This document shows, piece by piece, positions 55,296-63,611 of a stretch of 64,000 bases of DNA (positions are counted from its first letter, which is position 1; every line of letters starts with the position of its first letter). The position numbers and the translations under genes were made by a program. This DNA comes from an uncultured Clostridia bacterium (GTDB lineage Bacteria > Bacillota > Clostridia > UMGS1883), in NCBI GenBank assembly GCA_934454525.1, contig CAKSFM010000002.1, forward strand, positions 1-64,000, read 5' to 3'. Under the pieces are notes generated by a model. It saw only the letters and a program-made list of their open reading frames with translations, did not search any database and had not been told where the DNA came from.

Positions 55296-55624
55296 AGGGA
55301 TTCCGTAATTTTTTTGCGGAATCCCTCAGCGTGTCGATAAACCTATCGACACGCTGGCAGACGTTGAAAAAGGAAGGTAAATCTGTTCGGCACGCACTCG
55401 TCGGCGTACAAAGGTACGTTAGAGGGTGTGCCGGACGGAAACAAGCAAAAACCCCCTAAATTTCGGGGATTGACAGTTGATACAAACCAATATCAGATTT
55501 GATTGCAGTTTGATTTTGAATCAAAAATTCTTTAAAATTAATGTGATAAAACTTATAGCTTGCTTGTGGTTGACCGACTTTTTCGACAGTCTGAGGGATT
55601 CCGCAATTTTTTTGCGGAATCCCT
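55296..55624. repeat. Structured repeat with paired flanking hairpins, copy 2
   Basis: Second copy of the 40384-40686 element, same orientation. The core (55327-55593, 267 bases) is flanked on both sides by a 31-base hairpin (55296-55326 and 55594-55624; arms AGGGATTCCG and CGGAATCCCT, T-rich loop) that differs by one base between the two ends and is unrelated to the 20-base hairpin of copy 1. The core again starts with the AGCGTGTCGATA hairpin (55328-55355) and ends at GACAGTCTG. Reading frames through the core are short and change amino acids between copies, so I do not call a gene. Confidence 0.85.
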
Positions 55625-55634
55625 TATATATATG

Positions 55635-55669
55635 AAAACGGCGTCCACAGTTTTTGCGGACGCCGTTTT
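55635..55669 (-). terminator. Terminator of gap
   Basis: Fourteen-base arms (55635-55648 and 55656-55669, one G-U wobble) flanked by A and T runs, 13 bases beyond the gap stop codon. Confidence 0.82.
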
Positions 55670-55682
55670 TATATGCCTGAGC

Positions 55683-56696
55683 TTATGCAAGCTCTGCAAA
55701 ATATTTGATTGTACGAACCATCTGGCTTGTGTAAGAATTTTCGTTATCGTACCAGGAAACAACCTGAACCTCGTAAAGGTCGTCTGCGATCTTTGTTACG
55801 AGAGTCTGAGTTGCATCAAAGAGAGAACCGTAACGAATACCAACGATATCGGAAGAAACGATGAGATCCTCATTGTAACCGAAAGACTCGTTGGAAGCTG
55901 CTTTCATAGCTGCATTGATCTTTTCGGGAGTGATATCCGTACCCTTAACAACAGCTGTGAGGATTGTTGTTGAACCTGTGGGAACGGGAACACGCTGAGC
56001 AGCGCCGATAAGCTTGCCGTTAAGCTCGGGAATAACAAGACCGATTGCCTTTGCGGCACCTGTTGAGTTGGGAACGATGTTTACAGCGCCTGCACGTGCA
56101 CGGCGAAGGTCGCCTTTGCGGTGCGGACCGTCAAGAATCATCTGATCGCCTGTGTATGCATGGATTGTTGCCATGATACCGGACTGGATGGGTGCAAAAT
56201 CATTGAGAGCCTTAGCCATGGGAGCAAGGCAGTTTGTTGTGCAGGAAGCGGCAGAAATAATCTGATCATCCTTTGTAAGAGTCTTTTCGTTTACGCTGTA
56301 AACGATAGTCTTAAGGTCTTTTCCTGCGGGAGCGGAAATAACAACCTTTTTAGCGCCTGCATCGATATGAGCCTGAGATTTTTCTTTCGATGTGTAGAAA
56401 CCTGTGCACTCAAGAACAACGTCAACACCGATTTCACCCCAGGGAAGGTCTGCTGCCTTGGGTTCGCTGTAAATTGTGATTTTCTTTCCGTCTACAACTA
56501 TATAATTTTCGCCTGCTTCAACAGTGTGACCGTCGTATCTGCCCTGAGATGAGTCATACTTGAGAAGGTGAGCAAGCATTTTGGGATCTGTAAGATCATT
56601 GATAGCCACTACCTCGTAGCCTTCTGCACCGAACATCTGACGGAATGCCAGACGACCGATACGTCCAAAACCGTTAATTGCAACTTTTACTGCCAT
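55683..56696 (-). CDS. gap: Glyceraldehyde-3-phosphate dehydrogenase
   Basis: Glycolytic enzyme making 1,3-bisphosphoglycerate, 337 residues. NAD-binding motif NGFGRIGR begins at residue 8, Asp34 in AINDL indicates NAD preference, the catalytic Cys152 is in AASCTTNCLAP, and the second half carries NIVPNSTGAAKA and SWYDNENSY. The ATG at 56696 gives the canonical N-terminus; in-frame sequence up to 56714 has no better site. AAAGGA lies about 11 bases upstream. It lies 65 bases downstream of ppiB in the same direction and may be co-transcribed with it. Codon use is more biased towards common codons than in its neighbours, as expected for high expression. Confidence 0.97.
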   Translation of the reverse strand: MAVKVAINGFGRIGRLAFRQMFGAEGYEVVAINDLTDPKMLAHLLKYDSSQGRYDGHTVEAGENYIVVDGKKITIYSEPKAADLPWGEIGVDVVLECTGFYTSKEKSQAHIDAGAKKVVISAPAGKDLKTIVYSVNEKTLTKDDQIISAASCTTNCLAPMAKALNDFAPIQSGIMATIHAYTGDQMILDGPHRKGDLRRARAGAVNIVPNSTGAAKAIGLVIPELNGKLIGAAQRVPVPTGSTTILTAVVKGTDITPEKINAAMKAASNESFGYNEDLIVSSDIVGIRYGSLFDATQTLVTKIADDLYEVQVVSWYDNENSYTSQMVRTIKYFAELA

Positions 56697-56761
56697 TTTA
56701 AAACATCCTTTCATGTTTAAAAAATATAAAAAATAATTAAAAAATTATTTAATACACAAGC

Positions 56762-57250
56762 TTATAAAACCGTTATTGATTTAATTACGGGAGGCTCAGC
56801 CGGCGTCTGCCCGTCAAAGCCGACGCGCGCGGATGCAATTTCATCAACAACATCCATTCCCTTTGTCACTTTGCCGAAAGCCGCATAGCTGCCGTCAAGA
56901 TGCGGCGCGTCCTCATGCATAATGAAAAACTGACTTGACGCGCTGTTCGGATTCTGACTTCTTGCCATCGAAATGACTCCGCGCGTATGCTTAAGGTCAT
57001 TTTTAAAGCCGTTCATCAGAAATTCGCCCTTAATTGTTTTATCGCTGCCGCCCATTCCGTTTCCGAGAGGGTCGCCGCCCTGAATCATAAAGCCTTTTAT
57101 AATTCTGTGGAACGTAAGTCCGTCATAAAACGAATTTTCAGCAAGCGTTTTGAAATTTGCAACCGTTTCGGGTGCGATATCGGGATAAAGCTCCAGTTCG
57201 ATTTCGCCGCCGTTTTCCATTGTGATTTTAACGTTGACATTTTCAGCCAT
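56762..57250 (-). CDS. ppiB: Peptidyl-prolyl cis-trans isomerase, cyclophilin type
   Basis: Cytosolic cyclophilin of 162 residues that speeds proline isomerisation during folding. Catalytic Arg lies in FHRIIKGFMIQGGDP; SSQFFI and the HLDG...AFGKV region complete the active site. It lacks a signal peptide. AAAGGA 8 bases upstream supports the ATG at 57250. It has its own promoter at 57285-57313. Confidence 0.94.
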   Translation of the reverse strand: MAENVNVKITMENGGEIELELYPDIAPETVANFKTLAENSFYDGLTFHRIIKGFMIQGGDPLGNGMGGSDKTIKGEFLMNGFKNDLKHTRGVISMARSQNPNSASSQFFIMHEDAPHLDGSYAAFGKVTKGMDVVDEIASARVGFDGQTPAEPPVIKSITVL

Positions 57251-57284
57251 CAAATCATTCCTTTCATTACCCCATATCAATCTT

Positions 57285-57313
57285 ATTATATCGTTATCGC
57301 GGTATCAATGCAA
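57285..57313 (-). promoter_or_regulatory. Promoter of ppiB(-gap)
   Basis: Minus strand: -35 TTGCAT (57308-57313), 17-base spacer, -10 TATAAT (57285-57290), 34 bases before the ppiB start. Confidence 0.7.
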
Positions 57314-57342
57314 GCACTTTTTTTGCTTTTTTTTAATTTTTC

Positions 57343-58353
57343 TTACTGTTCTGCACCCTGTGCGCCGTTTTGGATACCGTCTTCCGCAGTGTCATCCCCT
57401 ACCGTGACCTCCGGAATTATATCGTTTCCGTTCTCATCATAACAGAACATTGTTTCGCGAACCTTGGCGATTGCAGCCGTGTCCGGAATTACGTATGAAA
57501 TATTATCAATATACTGAGGTGTGCACGGAAGCATTTCCGTCTGAATATTTTCTTTACCGATGGAAAGAACCTGTTTTGCCACCTGAACAAAGTTATCCGG
57601 CGTCATTGAGGTTTCCATATTTTTCGCCACAATCTTATAAATCTTGTTGATTTTGCCGATATACTTCATCTGAAGCTTCTGCTCCGCAATTGCATGCAGG
57701 AACTGCTGCTGAACCTTGATTCTGTCAAGGTCACCGTTTTTATAGCGGCGGAAGCGCACAAGCTGCTCCGACTTATCCCCGTCCAGATGCTGAAATCCCG
57801 GCTGAAGGTCAATATACAAATCCTGATACTTGTCCGTGTATTTCATGCGCTGCGGAACATCAAAATCAACACCGCCAAGCTCGTCAATCGTGTCCTTAAA
57901 TGCGTCAAAATTCACCTTGACAAAGTGGTTTATCGGAATCCCCGTAAGCTCCTTGACGGCAATTATTGAATTTTCAACAGCCTTTTTCGTCTTTTTTCCC
58001 ATCGCATGCGCCGCATTGATTTTAATCCACTGATTATTAAATTTAATGCGCGTGTCACGCGGAATACTGAGCACCGAAACCTTATCCTGCTGAGGGTCAA
58101 TCTGCGCAAGCATCATAACATCCGTCAGACCGCCGCTTTTATCTGTTCCGAGAATAAGAATATTGCACTTTTCCTTGGATATAACAACCGAATCAAGCGT
58201 ATTTTCGTCAAATTCATCAATAACATCGTTACTGTAGGGCGTTGTAAACAGCTTTGCGCAGTATATACCGCCGCCTGCCGCAGCAAACATCATTAACACC
58301 ACGAGCAGCACATATACAACCTTAAAGGATCTGCCCTCCGCATTTTTTGCCAT
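57343..58353 (-). CDS. LCP-family cell-wall ligase (LytR-CpsA-Psr)
   Basis: Membrane-anchored enzyme of 336 residues that joins teichoic acid-like or capsular polymers to peptidoglycan. One membrane segment (about 10-31) is followed by the LCP domain: ILILGTDKSGGLTDVMML, the pyrophosphate-binding Arg motif SIPRDTRI, and the FRRYKNGDLDRIKVQQQF segment containing the conserved RxxxxDxxR. The acidic C-terminal tail is low complexity. GAGG lies 8 bases before the ATG. Monocistronic as far as I can see. Its product may make the wall polymers to which SLH proteins bind, but that link is speculation. Confidence 0.93.
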   Translation of the reverse strand: MAKNAEGRSFKVVYVLLVVLMMFAAAGGGIYCAKLFTTPYSNDVIDEFDENTLDSVVISKEKCNILILGTDKSGGLTDVMMLAQIDPQQDKVSVLSIPRDTRIKFNNQWIKINAAHAMGKKTKKAVENSIIAVKELTGIPINHFVKVNFDAFKDTIDELGGVDFDVPQRMKYTDKYQDLYIDLQPGFQHLDGDKSEQLVRFRRYKNGDLDRIKVQQQFLHAIAEQKLQMKYIGKINKIYKIVAKNMETSMTPDNFVQVAKQVLSIGKENIQTEMLPCTPQYIDNISYVIPDTAAIAKVRETMFCYDENGNDIIPEVTVGDDTAEDGIQNGAQGAEQ

Positions 58354-58395
58354 ATATTAACAACCTCACTGTCATTATTTTTTCCATACTGATTT

Positions 58396-58424
58396 ATTTT
58401 ATCACATTGTGTCCGTTCAGTCAA
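58396..58424 (-). promoter_or_regulatory. Promoter of LCP gene
   Basis: Minus strand: -35 TTGACT (58419-58424), 17-base spacer, -10 TAAAAT (58396-58401). Confidence 0.65.
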
Positions 58425-58555
58425 TAAAATAAGTTATTTTAATCTGTATTTTATACCAAAATTTATTATTTTACAATTAAATATTTGTAAATTTTGTGAA
58501 TTTTTCATTAATATTTGCAGACAATAGCTTTAAATACATTCTTAGGAGCGATAAC

Positions 58556-59002
58556 ATGAAAAAAATCACGGCATACTTTAACGACAGTGCAAAAGCGCGT
58601 TCGGCAGCGTTTGACCTTTCGGAATCCGGAGGAGGCAGCGGCGATATACTGGTCGGCAGCGTCACATCTGAAAATGCACAGCTTTCAAACTATGTTTTTA
58701 CGGGTCTGTTCTGCGGTGCAGCGCTCGGAATTGTGCTCGGTGCAGCGGCAGCGCTGATCCCCGGCATTGGCATATATGCAAAAACAGGCATCGTTACGGG
58801 ACTTATTGCAGGGGCGGTTATCGGAGCAGTCAGCGGAGCGCTGCTTGATATTCTGAATATGGACAGCACTCCGAACTACTCGCTTGTATCGATTTGTGTT
58901 CCGAATAAAAACGGCGGGCGCGTCTCCAGAAACCTGAAGAAGCGCGGCGCCGCTTACGTTGTGATTGAAAAAGACGTCAGTCAAGATGAAAAACATCGGT
59001 GA
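58556..59002 (+). CDS. Glycine-zipper membrane protein, stress-protein-like
   Basis: Protein of 148 residues. Residues 1-40 form a ferredoxin-like alpha/beta start (KITAYFNDSAKARSAAFDL); residues 48-102 are two hydrophobic glycine/alanine-rich segments (LFCGAALGIVLGAAAALIPG and IVTGLIAGAVIGAVSGALL); the tail returns to a basic alpha/beta stretch. The layout recalls small general-stress membrane proteins, but I cannot name a family with confidence. AGGAG lies 8 bases before the ATG at 58556; the frame is open upstream without a ribosome site. Its last 26 bases overlap the end of the converging rhaM gene. Confidence 0.7.
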   Translation: MKKITAYFNDSAKARSAAFDLSESGGGSGDILVGSVTSENAQLSNYVFTGLFCGAALGIVLGAAAALIPGIGIYAKTGIVTGLIAGAVIGAVSGALLDILNMDSTPNYSLVSICVPNKNGGRVSRNLKKRGAAYVVIEKDVSQDEKHR

Positions 59003-59291
59003 GGTCGATTGAAACGGGACTGTTGTCCGGATTTGTTTCCATTATGTCCGCCATAAAGTCCCACCATTTGCGGCATATTGCCGTATCTGCGCTTTTTGCC
59101 CAAAGTTCCTCATCCTCAAGCTCGATATACCCGAACAGAGTGTTTGTTTCTTCGTCAAGATAAATCGAATAATTGCTTCCGCCGTATTCATGAATCATGT
59201 CCTTCATCTCCTGCCAAAGGGCATTGTGCCGGCGGGCATACTCCTCTTTCATTCCGTCATAAAGTTTCATTTTAAAGCCTTTTCTTATCAT
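58977..59291 (-). CDS. rhaM: L-rhamnose mutarotase
   Basis: Converts alpha- and beta-L-rhamnose anomers; 104 residues, the full length of the RhaM family. Begins MIRKGFKM and carries His22 (in RRHNALW) and Tyr41 (in SNYSIYLD) at the same numbers as in the E. coli enzyme, plus the WWDFMADIM and NPDNSPVS motifs. No other rhamnose gene is in the window. Overlaps the upstream nfo stop by 4 bases (GGAGG 8 bases before the ATG) and the converging stress-like gene by 26 bases. It may serve rhamnose-containing pectin oligosaccharides, which would fit the glycan operon, but this is inference. Confidence 0.94.
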   Translation of the reverse strand: MIRKGFKMKLYDGMKEEYARRHNALWQEMKDMIHEYGGSNYSIYLDEETNTLFGYIELEDEELWAKSADTAICRKWWDFMADIMETNPDNSPVSIDLTDVFHLD

Positions 59292-60133
59292 TGTGCTTCC
59301 TCCTCATTATAATTATCTTTTAAAAATTTTATTTCTTTTTCATATCCGTCAAGCTCGTTCGGCGTTTCAAGAAGAAACGGCAGATTTTTAAGCCGCGGAT
59401 TATTTATAATACGCACAAGCGCGTCACTTCCGAGATATCCCTCTCCGATTTTTTCGTGACGGTCTTTATGACTTGCAAAAGGATTTTTCGTGTCATTAAG
59501 ATGAATTGCATAAAGTCTGTTTATACCTATTATACTGTCAAACTCATCAAGCACGGCGTCAAGGTTTCCCGAAATATCATATCCTCCGTCAAAAACATGG
59601 CAGGTGTCAAGGCACACTCCAAGCTTGTCCTTAAGTTCCACGCGGTCGATAATTGCGCGGAGCTGTTCAAATGTTGCGCCGATTTCGCTTCCCTTGCCCG
59701 ACATTGTTTCAAGCAGCACGGTTGTCGTCTGATTTTCCGTCAGCACACTGTTAAGCAAATCTGCGGTAAGCTCTATTCCCTTTTCCGTTCCCTGTCCGAC
59801 ATGGCTGCCCGGGTGAAAATTATAAAGATTTCCCGGAACATTTTCCATGCGCTCAAGATCATCTTTCATAATTCGCAGAGCAAGGTCACGCACACGTTCA
59901 TCCGCCGAGGACGGATTAAGAGTGTACGGTGCATGCGCCAGAATTTTTCCGAAGCCGTTTTCCGCGGCAACAGCCTTATACTGTGCAACATCGCTTTCAC
60001 TGACATCTTTTGCCGCAAAACCTCGCGGATTGCGCGTGAAAAACTGAAACGTGTTTGCACCGATTGAAACGGCTTCCTTTGCCATGTGCGCAAAGCCTTT
60101 TGAAGCCGAAAGGTGGCATCCGACATAAAACAT
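59288..60133 (-). CDS. nfo: Endonuclease IV (AP endonuclease)
   Basis: Cuts DNA 5' of abasic sites during base-excision repair; TIM barrel with three zinc ions, 281 residues. Metal ligands can be seen in LAHAPYTLN, FHPGSHVG, LLETMSGKG, LDTCHVFDGGYD, HLNDTKNPF...HEKIGEG and LLETPNE. Three closely spaced starts are possible (TTG 60142, ATG 60139, ATG 60133); AAAGGA spacing favours 60133, giving MFYVGCHLSA, and the difference is two residues. It is followed by rhaM with a 4-base overlap. Divergent from ispE. Confidence 0.95.
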   Translation of the reverse strand: MFYVGCHLSASKGFAHMAKEAVSIGANTFQFFTRNPRGFAAKDVSESDVAQYKAVAAENGFGKILAHAPYTLNPSSADERVRDLALRIMKDDLERMENVPGNLYNFHPGSHVGQGTEKGIELTADLLNSVLTENQTTTVLLETMSGKGSEIGATFEQLRAIIDRVELKDKLGVCLDTCHVFDGGYDISGNLDAVLDEFDSIIGINRLYAIHLNDTKNPFASHKDRHEKIGEGYLGSDALVRIINNPRLKNLPFLLETPNELDGYEKEIKFLKDNYNEEEAQ

Positions 60134-60165
60134 AAACATCAATTCCTTTCCGATAAAAATTTTAT

Positions 60166-60194
60166 TTGCAATCTGAACCGATTTGTTATATAAT
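60166..60194 (+). promoter_or_regulatory. Promoter of ispE
   Basis: -35 TTGCAA (60166-60171), 17-base spacer, -10 TATAAT (60189-60194); 46 bases before the ispE start. Confidence 0.7.
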
Positions 60195-60240
60195 AAAATT
60201 TAGTATATATATTAAATAAAGCAACGAATCGGAGAATAAT

Positions 60241-61092
60241 ATGAAAAAAGTAGCTAACAGATCATATGCAAAGGTAAATCTAACACTTGACCTGCTCGGA
60301 AAAGCAGAGAACGGTTATCATGAAATAAGAACCGTTATGCAGTCAATATCGCTTTTTGACATTATTACGGTTTATAAAAAAACCTCCGGGATTGAGCTTT
60401 CCTCAAACATCCCCTATCTTCCGCTTGATTCCGAAAACATCGCCTATAAAGCAGCACAGGCATTCTTTAATTATACCGGGATAAAAAGCGGAATAAACAT
60501 AGATATTGCCAAAAGAATACCCGTCGGAGCGGGACTTGCCGGCGGCAGCAGCAACGCCTCTGCCGTGCTTAAATCCATGAATGAGCTTTTTGAAGCCGGT
60601 TTGTCATTAAAGGAACTGTGCTCTATAGGCGAGAAGCTCGGCGCCGATGTTCCGTTCTGCATTCTGGGGGGAACGCGCCTTGCAGAGGGAATCGGCGAAA
60701 AGCTTTCTTCACTTCCGAAAATTCCGAAATGCAGTATTCTTATAGCCAAACCTCCGTTTTCGGTCAGCACACGCGACGCTTATGCAAAAGCAGATACATA
60801 CGGTGAGCTGCAGCACCCGAATACCGAGCTTGTTATAGACGGACTCCGTGACAGAAATCTTCGCACAATAGCGCAGGGAATGGGAAATGCCTTTGAAAGC
60901 GTTATTGCCGCGGAACATCCGGTGATAGAAACAATTAAGGAAGAAATGCTTGAGCGCGGCGCTCTTGCCGCACAGATGAGCGGCAGCGGACCGACCGTTT
61001 TCGGTATTTTTGTAAATAATACCAAAGCGCGCATTGCCAAACAAGAGCTGTGGGAAAAATACAAAACCGTATATTTGTGCACAACAGTATAA
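60241..61092 (+). CDS. ispE: 4-diphosphocytidyl-2-C-methyl-D-erythritol kinase
   Basis: GHMP kinase of the MEP isoprenoid pathway, 283 residues. The substrate motif is YAKVNLTLDL (residues 9-18), the ATP loop PVGAGLAGGSSNASAV lies near 94-109, and the C-terminal motif is MSGSGPTVFGIF. CGGAG lies 8 bases before the ATG. It is the first gene of a rightward run with spoIIR and trmB; ispE beside sporulation and tRNA genes is ordinary in Clostridia. Confidence 0.96.
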   Translation: MKKVANRSYAKVNLTLDLLGKAENGYHEIRTVMQSISLFDIITVYKKTSGIELSSNIPYLPLDSENIAYKAAQAFFNYTGIKSGINIDIAKRIPVGAGLAGGSSNASAVLKSMNELFEAGLSLKELCSIGEKLGADVPFCILGGTRLAEGIGEKLSSLPKIPKCSILIAKPPFSVSTRDAYAKADTYGELQHPNTELVIDGLRDRNLRTIAQGMGNAFESVIAAEHPVIETIKEEMLERGALAAQMSGSGPTVFGIFVNNTKARIAKQELWEKYKTVYLCTTV

Positions 61093-61142
61093 AAATATCA
61101 CTTTCCGTCAATACTTAACTTTGAAAAGCGAGGTATTGGCAT

Positions 61143-61838
61143 ATGAAAAAAATATTGGCGGTTACAGTTCCCGTACTCCTTATTATTATCATTTTACTTG
61201 GTTATACTCAAAGCGTCAGCTCTTCACTTTCGCAGAACATCGTTCGGCTTCACGTGATTGCTAACAGCGACAGTGACGAGGATCAGGCATTAAAGCTTAA
61301 GGTTCGTGACGAAATACTGAAACATTCCGAAGCAAATTTCACAGTGAAGGACGATGTTAAAGGCAATCTTGATATCTATCGCGACATTGCGCTTCGTGTT
61401 ATCGCCGAAAACGGCTTTGATTACGATGTTGACGTGCAGTACGGCAGCTTCAGCTTTCCCACAAAATATTACGAAAACCTTGCCCTTCCGGCAGGCAGAT
61501 ATGACGCAGTGCGTGTGGTCATCGGCAGCGGCAGCGGCAAAAACTGGTGGTGTGTGCTCTTTCCTCCGCTGTGCTATGTGAACGGAACGACAGACTCCTC
61601 CGGCGCTGAAGCAAAGCTCCGCAAACTTCTCAGCCGCGGCGATTACGATATGATAACAGCAAAAAGCAGCGGCGGAAGCGTTCCTGTTGAAATTAAATTC
61701 AAGCTTGTTGAATTTTACGGAAAGATGAAAACCGGCAGCAAGGTATATGCAAAAGCAAGAAAGGACAAAACGAATGAGAATGAGAGCAAGAGCGCATCTC
61801 GCAGACAGACTGGCAGTGTGCGCAAATCTGACACTTGA
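61143..61838 (+). CDS. spoIIR: Stage II sporulation protein R
   Basis: Forespore-secreted signalling protein that, in Bacillus, triggers the SpoIIGA protease to activate sigma-E in the mother cell. 231 residues: N-terminal membrane or signal segment (4-21), then the SpoIIR domain with IVRLHVIANSDSDEDQALKL and the NWWCVLFPPLCYV motif. A basic, low-complexity tail follows. Its presence is the best evidence for a spore-forming lineage. The 3' end overlaps trmB by 65 bases. GAGG lies 11 bases upstream of the ATG. Confidence 0.95.
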   Translation: MKKILAVTVPVLLIIIILLGYTQSVSSSLSQNIVRLHVIANSDSDEDQALKLKVRDEILKHSEANFTVKDDVKGNLDIYRDIALRVIAENGFDYDVDVQYGSFSFPTKYYENLALPAGRYDAVRVVIGSGSGKNWWCVLFPPLCYVNGTTDSSGAEAKLRKLLSRGDYDMITAKSSGGSVPVEIKFKLVEFYGKMKTGSKVYAKARKDKTNENESKSASRRQTGSVRKSDT

Positions 61839-62403
61839 TAAATTCGGCGCGGAAGAGGATTTTTTCTCCTCCGGTGCGCCGCTCTACATAGAAATCGGCT
61901 GCGGAAAAGGCGGATTTATTCTGCAAAACGCAGTTCTTCACCCTGAAATTAATTATATTGCTATTGAAAAGGTTGCAAACGTCTGCGTTCTTGCAATGGA
62001 AAAGGCAGCTGCTGCCGGGGTCGGCAATCTTCGCTTTATGGTAGGCAATTTTGCCGACTTAAGCCTTGATTTCCCCGACAAAAGCGTTGACTGCATATTT
62101 CTTAATTTCAGTGACCCATGGCCGAAAAAGGGATATGCGCGCCGCAGACTCACACATGGCGGCTTCCTTTTAATATATAAAAGGATATTGAAACCCGGCG
62201 GCCGCATATTCTTCAAAACCGATAACCGCGCACTCTTCGATTTTTCGCTCGAATCGTTTCCCGAAAACGGATTCTCCGTTTCCGATGTTACATACGATTT
62301 GCACAAAAGCGGATTTGAGGGCAATATAATGACGGAATATGAACAGAAGTTTTCCGCCGAGGGTGTTCCGATATGCCGCCTGTGCGCACAGCTGACCGAA
62401 TGA
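61774..62403 (+). CDS. trmB: tRNA (guanine-N7)-methyltransferase
   Basis: S-adenosylmethionine-dependent enzyme modifying G46 of tRNA, 209 residues. The SAM motif is IEIGCGKGGF, followed by YIAIEK, and the substrate motif FSDPWPKKGYARRRL is diagnostic of TrmB. The ATG at 61774 is supported by AAAGGA 8 bases upstream; the frame is open to an ATG at 61747 without a ribosome site. It starts inside spoIIR, so the two genes overlap by 65 bases in different frames. Confidence 0.94.
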   Translation: MRMRARAHLADRLAVCANLTLDKFGAEEDFFSSGAPLYIEIGCGKGGFILQNAVLHPEINYIAIEKVANVCVLAMEKAAAAGVGNLRFMVGNFADLSLDFPDKSVDCIFLNFSDPWPKKGYARRRLTHGGFLLIYKRILKPGGRIFFKTDNRALFDFSLESFPENGFSVSDVTYDLHKSGFEGNIMTEYEQKFSAEGVPICRLCAQLTE

Positions 62404-62510
62404 TATATAAAAGCGGTGCGGCGCTTTCCGCAAAGCTTCCGCAGCCTCTGCAGATTTAAGTATAACACATCAATAATGTTTTTTCAATTATTTTATACGA
62501 GGTTTTTCAA

Positions 62511-63584
62511 ATGTTTAAAATAGTTCACTGCGCCGATTTGCACATAGGCGCAAAATGCAGTATTCTTCCTCCGGACAAGGCGCTGCTGCGCCGCGAGGAA
62601 ATAAAGAAATCGCTTACATATATTGTTGACTTCTGCATTGAACGCCATGCCGGCGCTCTCCTGATTTGCGGAGATTTGTTTGACACCCCTGTTCCGCCTG
62701 CTCCGGATGTTTATTTTGTTAAATCAGAGCTTGAAAGGCTTGAAAACACACCGGTATTTATAGCAGCCGGAAATCATGATTATATCAGCCGCGGCAGTCC
62801 GTACAACGGAGATATGCTCGGGAAAAACGTTACCGTGTTTCCCGGCGAACTCACCGCATTTACACTGCCGGATTCAGATCTGCGGATTTACGGCCGCTCT
62901 TTCACCTCAGCTTCAATTGATCCTATTGAAACATTTCCCGAAGCTGACAACAGATATGTGAACATTCTTTGTCTGCACGGCGAGATTGACAAAAACGGCG
63001 AATACAGCGCTGCCGATCTCTCCGCCGTTTCAAAGTTTGGCGCAGACTACTGCGCGCTCGGCCATGTACATTCTCTGCGCAGTTTTAAAGCCGGGAATGT
63101 ACCCTGTATAAACCCCGGCACACCCGAGGGGCATGGATTTGACGAAAGCGGCGATACGGGTTTTATATATGCCGAGATATCACACACCGATTGCAGGATT
63201 GAACGCATTTGCAAAACTATCCGCAAATATATAACAGTCACGCTTGATATAACGCCGCTGCAAACAAACAAAAATATTATTTCGGAGCTTGAAAGCTCTG
63301 TTTCCGAGGATAATATATACCGTTTTATAATAATCGGAGCGCTTGATGAAACAAGCGATTTTTCACGCGCTTACATAGAAAATTATCTTTCCTCGTGCGC
63401 TTTTTCGGTAAAGGTGATTGACAAAACCACGCAGGACGCACCGCTCAATGCGATACTTGAAGAAAAATCTCCGCGGGGTCTGTTTTTAAGAGAACTCCGC
63501 GCACTGTGCCGCTCGGAGGACGAATTTACCGAAGCCGCGCGGATTGGGCTGAATGCTCTTTCAGGGCGTGAAACCGATATTTAG
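62511..63584 (+). CDS. Metallophosphoesterase, YhaO/SbcD-like DNA nuclease
   Basis: Calcineurin-like phosphoesterase of 357 residues. Metal-binding motifs in order: CADLHIGA (Asp8, His10), CGDLFDT, AAGNHD, LCLHGE and LGHVH. The C-terminal 130 residues are a capping domain. YhaO-type proteins pair with a YhaN ATPase in DNA end processing, and that partner begins next. CGAGG lies 9 bases upstream. The 107-base gap before it (62404-62510) contains a small G/C-rich hairpin just after trmB and no clear promoter. Confidence 0.9.
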   Translation: MFKIVHCADLHIGAKCSILPPDKALLRREEIKKSLTYIVDFCIERHAGALLICGDLFDTPVPPAPDVYFVKSELERLENTPVFIAAGNHDYISRGSPYNGDMLGKNVTVFPGELTAFTLPDSDLRIYGRSFTSASIDPIETFPEADNRYVNILCLHGEIDKNGEYSAADLSAVSKFGADYCALGHVHSLRSFKAGNVPCINPGTPEGHGFDESGDTGFIYAEISHTDCRIERICKTIRKYITVTLDITPLQTNKNIISELESSVSEDNIYRFIIIGALDETSDFSRAYIENYLSSCAFSVKVIDKTTQDAPLNAILEEKSPRGLFLRELRALCRSEDEFTEAARIGLNALSGRETDI

Positions 63585-63611
63585 TTATGAGGAGGATTAC
63601 TGAGTACCACG

